Origin: Gemmatimonadota bacterium
GTDB lineage: Bacteria > Latescibacterota > UBA2968 > UBA8231
DNA: 26,054 nucleotides
Assembly: GCA_028875335.1 (NCBI GenBank)
Contig: JAPPEF010000007.1
Location: 1 to 26,054 of the forward strand
Direction of reading: 5' to 3'
The notes beneath the pieces are model-generated. The model ran no database searches. It had not been told where the DNA came from and saw nothing but the letters and a program-made list of their open reading frames with translations. The first letter of the stretch is position 1, and every line of letters starts with the position of its first letter. The translations under genes and the position numbers were made by a program. This document shows positions 8,232 through 14,325 of the stretch, piece by piece.

Positions 8232-8352
8232 GGCTGATTTACCTCACCTTGGCTTGTCAAAAATGGGTTGATTGGCGATTGTCTTTTTACCGCGATTGCC
8301 GAACATAATACGCCGCCCCAACTTTTGCAAATAGTCTCATCGAGGAGGAGCT

Positions 8353-9528
8353 ATGCCCGCTACAATCGACATGCGCTACGGATGCAACCCCCACCAAGCA
8401 GGAGCCCGCTGCTCTATGGCCGATGGCCGCGACCTACCCATCGAGCCGCTCAACGATGCTCCTAGCTACATCAACCTCATGGACGCGCTCAACGCTTGGC
8501 AGCTCGTCCGCGACCTCAAAAGCGCCCTCGGCCAACCGGCTGCCGCTTCGTTCAAACACGTCTCTCCGGCCGGTGCCGCCGTAGCCGCACCGCTCAACGA
8601 GACCCTGAGCGCGTCCTACTTCGTCGCCGACCGCGACCTCAGCCCGCTGGCCACGGCTTATGCCCGCGCGCGCGGTGCCGACCGCCTCGCCTCCTTCGGC
8701 GACTGGATCGCCTTGAGCGACGTGGTCGATTTCCCTACGGCCGATCTCATCCGCGTCGAAGTCTCCGATGGAATCATCGCTCCCGGCTACGAGCCAGAGG
8801 CTTTGGAGATCTTAAAAAAGAAAAAGGGCGGCCAGTACCGCATCCTGCAAATCGATCCCGACTACGCGCCGGCCGCGACCGAGCAACGCGAGATATTCGG
8901 CGTCCAACTCGCGCAGCAACGCAATGATTTCATCCCCGACGACGCTTTTTTTCACAACATCGTCACGGCCCACAAGGAGTTGTCGGCCAGTGCCCGCCGC
9001 GACCTGACGGTGGCGACTATCGCCCTCAAGTACACCCAATCTAACTCAGTGTGCCTAGCCCGCGAAGGCCAAGTCATCGGTACTGGTGCCGGCCAGCAGT
9101 CGCGCGTCCACTGCGTTCGCTTGGCCTGCGCCAAGGCCGACAACTGGTATCTGCGCCTGCACCCCAAGGTCTTGGGCATGAAATTCGCCAAGGGCCTCAA
9201 GCGCCCGGAAAAAATCAACGCCATCGACATCTATCTGCAAGACGACGTCACTCCGGCCGAACTCAGGGCATGGGAAGCTAACTTCCGCGAGGTCCCAGAG
9301 CGGCTCAGAGCCGAGGAGAAGCGGGAATGGCTGGATCATCTCAAGGGTGTGGCGATGAGCTCAGACGCCTTTTTCCCCTTCCGCGACAACATCGACCGGG
9401 CGCAGCGTTCAGGCGTGGAGTACTTAGTCCAAGCTGGCGGGTCAACGCGAGATGATCTGGTGATCGAGGCGGCAGACGAATACGGAATGTTGATGATTAA
9501 TTCGGGTGTGCGGCTTTTTCACCATTGA
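8353..9528 (+). CDS. Stand-alone AICAR formyltransferase (PurH transformylase domain)
   Basis: 391 aa. It transfers a formyl group from 10-formyl-THF to AICAR, the penultimate step of purine synthesis. The whole protein corresponds to the C-terminal AICARFT part of bifunctional Pur[10 protein letters not shown] at the start, the catalytic Lys-His in [10 protein letters not shown] (Lys68, His69), and the late [14 protein letters not shown] and YLVQAGGS segments. The N-terminal MGS-like IMP cyclohydrolase domain is absent; the start is fixed by AGGAGG four bases before the ATG, so it is not simply missed upstream. IMP cyclisation would need a separate gene. The gene is divergent from dapA across 121 bp. 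A stand-alone form is known in some bacteria. Confidence 0.93.
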   Translation: MPATIDMRYGCNPHQAGARCSMADGRDLPIEPLNDAPSYINLMDALNAWQLVRDLKSALGQPAAASFKHVSPAGAAVAAPLNETLSASYFVADRDLSPLATAYARARGADRLASFGDWIALSDVVDFPTADLIRVEVSDGIIAPGYEPEALEILKKKKGGQYRILQIDPDYAPAATEQREIFGVQLAQQRNDFIPDDAFFHNIVTAHKELSASARRDLTVATIALKYTQSNSVCLAREGQVIGTGAGQQSRVHCVRLACAKADNWYLRLHPKVLGMKFAKGLKRPEKINAIDIYLQDDVTPAELRAWEANFREVPERLRAEEKREWLDHLKGVAMSSDAFFPFRDNIDRAQRSGVEYLVQAGGSTRDDLVIEAADEYGMLMINSGVRLFHH

Positions 9529-9572
9529 GGGAATATGTCTATCTTTGCAAAGGAGAGCATTAAGAGGAAGCT

Positions 9573-9596
9573 ATGACGCGAACAACTAGGCAATGA
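9573..9596 (+). other. Seven-codon mini-ORF ahead of the AAA ATPase gene
   Basis: ATG 9573 follows a good AAGAGG ribosome-binding site and reads MTRTTRQ before TGA at 9594-9596, nine bases before the ATG of the ATPase gene. The ATPase start has no clear ribosome-binding site of its own. It could be a leader peptide that feeds re-initiation, or chance. Confidence 0.25.
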
Positions 9597-9605
9597 GAAC
9601 CCACC

Positions 9606-10718
9606 ATGTCCGCACTCCACAGTATCTCGATCAAAGGCTTTAAGAGTATTAGCCATATTGAGAATTTGCCGCTTGGCCCAATTAACGTACTGATCGGTCC
9701 GAATGGCTCGGGCAAGTCTAACTTCATCGGCGTGTTCTCCTTCCTCAATGCCATCCACTCAGAGCATCTTCAACAATACGTCATCCGGGCCGGCGGGGCC
9801 GATAAGGTTCTACACTACGGCTCTAAGGAAACAGAGGAGTTAATCATTCGGCTCTCTTTTGACGAGAATAACTACGAGTATGAGATCAGGCTGTCGGCAA
9901 CGGACTCAGATACGCTCTATATATATTTAGAAACTACCCAGTCGGAGCCTCTTGGATATCAATCTGTACAATCTTTTGATAGCACATCTAGAGGCGAAGC
10001 CGAACCTCCCCCATGGCCGGAATGGCAACGAGTTGAGGATGACATAAAAAATCATCTCAGTAGTTGGCGTCTCTACCATTTCCACGACACGAGTTCCAGC
10101 TCGTCAATGAAGAAGACTGCCGACTTGAACGACAACCGCTTTTTTCGTCCCGACGGTGCCAACTTGGCCCCATTTCTGTACTACTTGCGCGAGAAGCATG
10201 AGTCTTCGTATAGCCTGATCCGTCACACAGTGCAAAGAGTTGCGCCATTCTTCGACGATTTTGCACTTGCGCCTCAACAGCTCAACGAGGACAAAATTCG
10301 CCTCGAATGGCGGCACAAGGGAACCGACGCCTACTTTGATGCTTCTTCGATCTCCGATGGCTCACTCCGGTTTATTGCGCTGGCGGCCCTGCTCCTCCAG
10401 CCAGAGTCGCTTCGACCCCCGGTTATTCTTTTAGACGAACCAGAGCTTGGCCTGCATCCCTACGCGATCACAATGTTGGCCTCCCTTCTCAAGCAGGCAG
10501 CGGCCCAAACACAGATCATTCTGGCAACCCAGTCACCATTTTTGCTCGATCACTTCGAGCCAGAAGACGTGCTCGTGGCCGACCGCGTAAACGGACAAAC
10601 ACAACTCACGCGGCTGGATACGGCTAGCTTAGAAACGTGGTTGCAGGACTACAGCCTCGGCCAGTTGTGGGAGAAGAACGAGATTGGCGGTCGCCCGGCC
10701 CCAGAAGAATTGGGGTGA
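9606..10718 (+). CDS. OLD/RecF-like AAA ATPase (AAA_21 type), likely defence-associated
   Basis: 370 aa ABC/SMC-class ATPase: Walker A GPNGSGKS (31-38), an ABC-signature-like SDGSLR (250-255), Walker B ILLDEPE (274-280) and a TQSPFLL switch region (308-314). The N-terminal IKGFKSI-type strand is common to RecF/OLD-like ATPases. The middle region between Walker A and the signature is low-complexity and charged. The gene is fused by a GTGA overlap to a DUF4276 gene. AAA_21 + DUF4276 pairs resemble, from memory, the AbiL-type abortive infection genes (AbiLi/AbiLii). Functionally they resemble a split form of OLD or GajA, where the ATPase and TOPRIM nuclease are one chain. A defence function is inference. 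Confidence 0.88.
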   Translation: MSALHSISIKGFKSISHIENLPLGPINVLIGPNGSGKSNFIGVFSFLNAIHSEHLQQYVIRAGGADKVLHYGSKETEELIIRLSFDENNYEYEIRLSATDSDTLYIYLETTQSEPLGYQSVQSFDSTSRGEAEPPPWPEWQRVEDDIKNHLSSWRLYHFHDTSSSSSMKKTADLNDNRFFRPDGANLAPFLYYLREKHESSYSLIRHTVQRVAPFFDDFALAPQQLNEDKIRLEWRHKGTDAYFDASSISDGSLRFIALAALLLQPESLRPPVILLDEPELGLHPYAITMLASLLKQAAAQTQIILATQSPFLLDHFEPEDVLVADRVNGQTQLTRLDTASLETWLQDYSLGQLWEKNEIGGRPAPEELG

Positions 10719-11416
10719 GCCGGTTACTCGTACATGTCGAGGGCGAAACCGAAGAGACCTTCGTAAACGAAGTGCTCAGCCCCTACTTGTATAATCGTGG
10801 CTACTCTGCGGTGAGTGCTCGCTTGATGGGGAACACTCGTCAGCGCAGTCGCCGAGGCGGGATCAAGGGATGGGACGAGGTGAGGAAGGATATATTGGGG
10901 CATCTCAAGCAAGATGCTGGACGCCTTGTCACTACCATGGTGGATTACTACGGACTACCGCAATCGGGTAATAAAACTTGGCCGGGAAGAAAGACTGCGG
11001 GCGGGATTGTGTTCGAGCAGAAAGCAAAGACTGTTGAGGATGCGCTTTCGGCAGACATCAGCCAAGAGATGGGCGGTGCCTTCAACTCAGGCCGCTTTAT
11101 TCCATACGTGATGATGCACGAGTTCGAGGCCATGCTTTTCAGCGATTGTGAGGGATTCGGCCGCGTAATTGGCCGCGTGGATCTCGTCGAGCCTTTGCAG
11201 GCCATTCGCGACCAATTCGCCAACCCGGAAGAGATCGACGATTCACCTCGTACCGCACCTTCTAAGCGCATTGAGCATCTGATGCCTAACTACCAGAAGC
11301 CGCTAATGGGCAACTTAGCTGCCTTGGAAATCGGTATCCATGCAATCCGCCGCGAGTGTCCACATTTTGAGGAGTGGTTAGAACGCTTGGAACGCTCACT
11401 AGCGACTTCCGGCTAA
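10715..11416 (+). CDS. DUF4276 protein, TOPRIM-like partner of the AAA ATPase
   Basis: 233 aa if begun at GTG 10715, which overlaps the upstream TGA (GTGA); a longer reading from 10637 would run through the ATPase gene and is rejected. Visible features: a TOPRIM-type first motif VEGETEE (residues 8-14), an Asp motif TMVDYYGLP (74-82, Asp77), and the family hallmark MHEFEAMLFSD (134-144) with His135, Glu136, Glu138 and Asp144. The acidic set is compatible with metal-dependent nuclease chemistry, as in OLD-family TOPRIM domains. Translational coupling with the ATPase implies a complex. The stop at 11414-11416 overlaps the stop of a toxin remnant on the other strand. Biochemical activity is not shown by sequence. 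Confidence 0.85.
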   Translation: MSRLLVHVEGETEETFVNEVLSPYLYNRGYSAVSARLMGNTRQRSRRGGIKGWDEVRKDILGHLKQDAGRLVTTMVDYYGLPQSGNKTWPGRKTAGGIVFEQKAKTVEDALSADISQEMGGAFNSGRFIPYVMMHEFEAMLFSDCEGFGRVIGRVDLVEPLQAIRDQFANPEEIDDSPRTAPSKRIEHLMPNYQKPLMGNLAALEIGIHAIRRECPHFEEWLERLERSLATSG

Positions 11417-11505
11417 ACGGAAAAGTTGAGAATGACTTTCTGAAAATCCGCAGGGTAAATAAAGCCTGAGTGAGTTGGAATATCCTCGTCAAGCAGTACT
11501 CTCAC
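11413..11505 (-). pseudogene. Truncated PIN-like (DUF5615-type) toxin, 30 residues left
   Basis: A minus-strand frame from GTG 11505 reads VRVLLDEDIPTHSGFIYPAD... and stops after 30 codons (TAG 11415-11413). Its first ten residues match the conserved start of DUF5615 PIN-like toxins (M-R/K-V/F-L-L-D-E-x-x-P). These are normally about 110 aa and follow DUF433 antitoxin genes with an overlapping start, exactly as here (overlap 11489-11505). The rest of the toxin is gone, and the break abuts the end of the DUF4276 gene. I infer a decayed toxin, with the truncation point at the junction of the two cassettes. Confidence 0.6.
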
Positions 11506-11746
11506 CCTGTGCCCTCAAGCGATCCAGTCCATCGGGCGAAAGGTCGAGGTACGATTCGATCTGCCAGCGTTCGACGCTAGGGAAATCAATCAAAAACTCT
11601 TCAATTGAATGATCAGCCTTGAGGTAGTCCACAAGTGTGTCAACTGGAACCCGCGTACCAGCGAATACCAAATCGCCGCTGTGTACCTCTGGGTCCCGAG
11701 AAACTACTTTCCCGAGTTCAATAGCGTTGTGTCTCGTTTCTGCCAT
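11489..11746 (-). CDS. DUF433 antitoxin-like protein
   Basis: 85 aa. The central part (VVSRDPEVHSGDLVFAGTRV, then PVDTLVDYLKADHSIEEFLIDFPSV) is the DUF433 domain, a winged-helix-like DNA-binding module of VapB-type antitoxins. DUF433 genes usually precede a PIN-like DUF5615 toxin; only an N-terminal stump of such a toxin follows here. The ATG at 11746 has GAGGT eight bases upstream. The gene is an orphan antitoxin by this reading, possibly kept as a repressor or as protection against related toxins. Confidence 0.85.
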   Translation of the reverse strand: MAETRHNAIELGKVVSRDPEVHSGDLVFAGTRVPVDTLVDYLKADHSIEEFLIDFPSVERWQIESYLDLSPDGLDRLRAQGESTA

Positions 11747-11813
11747 AATATGGACCTCGCGTCGATAGCGATTCTAGACAAGCAAGATAACGATACACCC
11801 GAGATGAACAAGG

Positions 11814-11865
11814 TTAAAACGGCTTCTCCGCCTCCGACAACAGCGCCTTCTCCCTCGCCTTGAGA
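11814..11865 (-). repeat. Degenerate copy of the ureG 3' end (left flank of island)
   Basis: Read on the minus strand this encodes LKAREKALLSEAEKPF then TAA, nearly the same as the C-terminus of UreG ([19 protein letters not shown]). Over 45 aligned bases (11821-11865 versus 15677-15721) I count six mismatches, and the alignment extends through the stop codon at 11814. Similarity ends abruptly to the right of 11865, before the HigB promoter. With the copy at 15670-15721 it forms a direct repeat around about 3.9 kb. The likeliest reading is a displaced gene tail from a site-specific insertion at the 3' end of ureG. Confidence 0.75.
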
Positions 11866-11881
11866 TCTCCCAAAAAACCAC

Positions 11882-11910
11882 TTGAAACATGTGCGGCAAT
11901 GCCGCATATT
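11882..11910 (+). promoter_or_regulatory. Promoter with embedded palindromic operator for the HigBA-type pair
   Basis: TTGAAA (11882-11887) and CATATT (11905-11910) are spaced by 17 bases. The spacer holds the palindrome TGCGGCAATGCCGCA (11892-11906, seven-base arms around one A). An operator between the -35 and -10 boxes is where an HTH antitoxin would block RNA polymerase, so autoregulation by the downstream XRE protein is likely. Transcription would begin near 11917, right at the GTG start of the toxin gene. Confidence 0.5.
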
Positions 11911-11917
11911 AATAGCT

Positions 11918-12250
11918 GTGCAGATATTTGCCACTCCGACCTACGAAAGGGCTATCCGCAGGCTGCTTTCAGACGACAGCCGACGGGAGATGGAGAATGC
12001 CATAGTGGCCGATCCCACTGGAGCGTCGGTTGTTCCGGGAACCGGAGGGATTCGCAAACTGCGTTGGGCCGGCTCGGGACGGGGCAAGAGGGGCGGCATT
12101 CGGACGATTTACTTCCATCACACCGGTTCAGAAGCCGTCTATATGTTGACAGCCTATGCGAAGGCCGACCGAGACGACCTGAGCCCGGCGGATAAGAAGG
12201 CGCTAACAAGGCTAGTGGCTGCGATTAAGGAAAAGGAGAAAACCAAATGA
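11918..12250 (+). CDS. higB: RelE/HigB-family toxin
   Basis: 110 aa from GTG 11918 (MQIFATPTYERAIRRLL). This start puts the first beta-strand of the RelE fold at the N-terminus; the frame is open up to 11882, but those codons overlap the promoter. Family features: TPTYERAIRRLLSDDSRREM helices, PGTGGIRKLRWAGSGRGKRGG with the basic residues typical of HigB2-like mRNA interferases, then GIRTIYFHH and VYMLTAYAKADRDDLS. Members cleave mRNA at the ribosome. The ATGA overlap with the following HTH gene gives the reversed toxin-first order typical of higBA. The symbol is by family, not by proof of function. Confidence 0.85.
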   Translation: MQIFATPTYERAIRRLLSDDSRREMENAIVADPTGASVVPGTGGIRKLRWAGSGRGKRGGIRTIYFHHTGSEAVYMLTAYAKADRDDLSPADKKALTRLVAAIKEKEKTK

Positions 12251-12552
12251 CAACGGAACGAACTCCATTGGGTCGAGAAATCGAGACGGCACTGGGAGAG
12301 GTGCTCGCCCACGTGCGCGGTGAGATCGATCTTCCCTGCCGAATCGTGGATGATCCGACCGCAGAGCGGATTCGCGCACTTCGTGACGGGATGAAGCTGA
12401 GTCGCAAGAAATTCGCCGAGCGGTTCGGTCTCGACGTACGCGCAGTGCAGGATTGGGAACAAGGCCGGCGCGTTCCAGATCGCGCGGCCCGCGTTCTGCT
12501 GACTGTTATCGACCGTGAGCCGGAAGCAGTTGTGCGTGCCCTTGGCACGTGA
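12247..12552 (+). CDS. higA: HigA-type XRE antitoxin/repressor
   Basis: 101 aa. A helix-turn-helix of the Cro/C1 type occupies roughly residues 51-90: IRALRDGMKLSRKKFAERFG, then LDVRAVQDWEQGRRVPDRAA. The Ser-Arg-Lys-Lys-Phe-Ala and Val-Gln-Asp-Trp-Glu-Gln-Gly elements are typical of HigA-like antitoxins. The ATG overlaps the toxin stop (ATGA) and a GGAG ribosome-binding site lies upstream inside the toxin gene. The protein should neutralise the toxin and bind the palindrome at 11892-11906. Confidence 0.88.
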   Translation: MTTERTPLGREIETALGEVLAHVRGEIDLPCRIVDDPTAERIRALRDGMKLSRKKFAERFGLDVRAVQDWEQGRRVPDRAARVLLTVIDREPEAVVRALGT

Positions 12553-12624
12553 GTAGACCACCGACAGTCTGGCGGTAGTGAAATACTGGATTCACGGTCT
12601 TACAGGCAACAACGGGAGTTTCAG

Positions 12625-12888
12625 ATGGGCACTAGAACAATTCAACTCGACGACGATGCCGAAGCTACTTTATCCGCTTTGTGTAACCAGACCGGCCTTT
12701 CCATCTCAGAGGTGCTCAAGCGCGGCCTCCGAGTGTATGCGGCGTCAGCACCCAAGGTGCCAACCACCGAAACGCCATATCAGGTATTTAGCCGTCTCGA
12801 TTTGGGACCGGGTGGCTATGCCATTGCTCCAGCCAAGTGCGCCAAGACGGCCGCTACCGAGGCCATTAGAAAGAAGCATCAGCAGTGA
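12625..12888 (+). CDS. vapB: Ribbon-helix-helix (CopG/VapB-type) antitoxin
   Basis: 87 aa. The N-terminal 45 residues follow the ribbon-helix-helix pattern: an alternating strand RTIQLDDDAE, then two helices ATLSALCNQTG and SISEVLKRGLRVYAA. The C-terminal tail (residues 50-87) is the toxin-wrapping part. ATG 12625 has GGGAG seven bases upstream. The stop overlaps the GTG of the PIN gene (GTGA), the usual VapBC arrangement. A short inverted repeat GTGAA...TTCAC lies in the 72-bp gap before the gene and could be its operator, but it is weak. Confidence 0.82.
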   Translation: MGTRTIQLDDDAEATLSALCNQTGLSISEVLKRGLRVYAASAPKVPTTETPYQVFSRLDLGPGGYAIAPAKCAKTAATEAIRKKHQQ

Positions 12889-13297
12889 TTCTAGTGGATA
12901 CTGGCCCGCTGGTCGCACTATTTGATCCCAGAGACGAAACACATGCAAGATGCGTCGAGGTGCTCAAGGCCATTTCCGTACCTATAGCTACGACGCTCCC
13001 CGTCCTGACCGAGGCCGTTCACTTGTTGCAGCCGGGAAGCATAGGGACGCAGCGTCTAATAGACTTTATCACCGGCGGGGCATCTAGGTACTCTTCCTCG
13101 ATGACCAACTATTCGGACGCGTTCTTAAACTCATGGCTCAATACCGCGATGCACCGATGGACTTCGCCGATGCTTCGCTCGTCGCCGTGGCTGAAAATCG
13201 CAACCTACGGACGATTTTCACTATTGATCGCAAGGATTTCGCCATCTATCGCATCAAACGTGACCGCCGGTATTTCGCACTCGGGGTGATTGGCTGA
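12885..13297 (+). pseudogene. vapC: VapC-type PIN ribonuclease, frameshifted
   Basis: From GTG 12885 the N-terminal half of a PIN domain is clear: VDTGPLVALFD with Asp5, and LTEAVHLL with Glu43. After about residue 67 (13083-13088) the frame slips. The annotated frame runs to 13289 with unrelated residues, while the frame one base off continues VLFLDDQLFGRVLKLMAQY, MDFADASLVAVAENRNL and TIFTIDRKDFAIYRIKRDRR up to TGA 13295-13297. Those later segments hold the third and fourth acidic residues of the PIN active site. A single missing base explains it. The toxin as sequenced should be inactive; a sequencing or assembly error is possible. Confidence 0.82.
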
Positions 13298-13313
13298 TCG
13301 GATTTTGACTGCT

Positions 13314-13391
13314 ATGTATCTCGTCGAGCAGCAGGGCTATCAGTGTCCCTTCATTTGCTTGCCTGAAGAGCTAATTGGAGAAGAAGAATGA
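13314..13391 (+). CDS. Possible 25-residue ORF coupled to the next small gene
   Basis: ATG 13314 reads MYLVEQQGYQCPFICLPEEL and ends at TGA 13389-13391, which overlaps the ATG of the following gene as ATGA. The frame is open back to a TTG at 13290. No family is recognised. It may be a genuine small protein, the tail of a decayed gene, or a ribosome-delivery leader. The ATGA junction is the only real support. Confidence 0.3.
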   Translation: MYLVEQQGYQCPFICLPEELIGEEE

Positions 13392-13543
13392 AGGATCCTA
13401 TTGTCGAAAAAATTAGAAAGATTAGAGATGCCCACGCGGCCAAATTCCAGTTTGATCTACACGCGATCTGCGAAGACCTTCGCAAGCAAGAGAAGGCCTG
13501 TGGGCACCCCGTCGTGTCTCTCCAGAAAGAGAATATGGAATGA
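13388..13543 (+). CDS. 51-residue conserved small protein (toxin-antitoxin-associated type)
   Basis: MKDPIVEKIRKIRDAHAAKF, then QFDLHAICEDLRKQEKACGHPVVSL. I recognise the general pattern (M-K-D-P-I-V-E-x-I-R-K-x-R-D, then F-x-x-D-L-x-A-I-x-x-D-x-R, G-x-x-V-V) as that of short proteins common in cyanobacteria and other environmental genomes beside toxin-antitoxin genes. Their function is not established to my knowledge. A GGAG precedes the ATG. Both ends overlap neighbours by four bases (ATGA at 13388 and at 13540), so it is co-translated. The small protein at 14033 has the same layout and may be a relative. Confidence 0.65.
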   Translation: MKDPIVEKIRKIRDAHAAKFQFDLHAICEDLRKQEKACGHPVVSLQKENME

Positions 13544-13878
13544 TTTTTCAAAGACCTTGGCAGTGGATTAGAAAGGAGGCAACGGTTCTCGTCGTCTTAC
13601 TTACGTTGGCAATTGCTGTCTTTACTGGGATGTCGGTATATATTGGCTGGAGAGATTACACTGCCGACCAAGATACGCGGGAGTATATAGCCGGAATCCG
13701 TAAGGGTGAATACAAGATTGAGCGTGGTAAAGGTGAGTATATAGGATATAAGTTCTTGGTGGATGATTCCGGGTCGCCGGGTTGGTATTGGAAAAAAAAT
13801 ACTGAACCTTCTCAGATCACTGAGGATAACGCTGACGGGAGCCTTTTATTCGGGTGGCATAAGGCTCCAGGGTTCTAG
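13540..13878 (+). CDS. Hypothetical single-pass membrane protein
   Basis: 112 aa. One strong membrane segment covers about residues 15-37 (ATVLVVLLTLAIAVFTGMSVYIG), preceded by a basic stretch (QRPWQWIRKE) that would stay inside, leaving residues 38-112 as an external soluble part with several Tyr, Trp and Gly. The ATG overlaps the stop of the 51-residue gene (ATGA), tying expression to it. No family recognised. Codon use is less GC-biased than in the flanking housekeeping genes, in keeping with an acquired segment. Confidence 0.6.
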   Translation: MIFQRPWQWIRKEATVLVVLLTLAIAVFTGMSVYIGWRDYTADQDTREYIAGIRKGEYKIERGKGEYIGYKFLVDDSGSPGWYWKKNTEPSQITEDNADGSLLFGWHKAPGF

Positions 13879-14032
13879 CGACTTTCGTCCTCATTTTATT
13901 TTCCGAATAGGATAGTTCGTTGACCTGAACAAGACAAGAGAGAAGCGTATGATGAGTGGTAGGGCATGCAAGAACGCCGAATGCGACCAAGAAATTTTGC
14001 CTAGACGCGAGAACTACTTGGAGAGATTGATT

Positions 14033-14215
14033 ATGATGAAACCAATGGACGAAAAAGAAACCACGGATGAAATTATCCAAGAGACAAGAAGGATCAAAGA
14101 AGCCTTGGCAAAATCTATGGATTTCGATCTTGATCGCATTCTAGAAGATGCAAGACAGAGACAGGGAAAAAGCGGTAGGGTAGTGCTTGCTCCTCCAGTC
14201 CAACCAATTCCCTAA
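14033..14215 (+). CDS. 60-residue conserved small protein (toxin-antitoxin-associated type)
   Basis: From ATG 14033 the product reads MMKPMDEKETTDEIIQETRR, then IKEALAKSMDFDLDRILEDARQRQGKSGRVVLAPP. The layout (charged helix, F-D-L-D-R-I/L, then A-R-x-R-Q, G-x-V-V) parallels the 51-residue protein at 13388. A GGAG lies nine bases upstream of this ATG. The frame remains open upstream to 13949, but that extension has no supporting ribosome-binding site. Immediately downstream are remnants that may be the lost partner gene. Confidence 0.55.
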   Translation: MMKPMDEKETTDEIIQETRRIKEALAKSMDFDLDRILEDARQRQGKSGRVVLAPPVQPIP

Positions 14216-14229
14216 CGATGGCATGGTAG

Positions 14230-14325
14230 CAGACGGCCAATCCGATTCGTTGGGCGATTGCCGAGAGTTTCGGCCTGCCTGTTGATGTGATTATCAGATC
14301 TCCAGAAGCCTCGCCGATCAGCGCG
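14230..14325 (+). pseudogene. Nucleotidyltransferase-like remnant
   Basis: After TAG at 14227-14229 the frame of the pentapeptide gene is open and reads PIRWAIAESFGLPVDVIIRS, then PEASPISAM. The stretch GLPVDVIIRSPE resembles the D-V-I/L-V-x-T/S-P-E end of minimal nucleotidyltransferase (MNT) domains, which often pair with HEPN toxins. It has no start of its own and runs in frame into the pentapeptide protein. I read it as a scar left when the pentapeptide gene's segment joined a truncated MNT gene; the match is short. Confidence 0.35.

Noticed and set aside
11704..11934. 76-codon minus-strand frame through the ureG fragment
   Set aside because: It is in a different frame from the ureG-like codons and has no family features.
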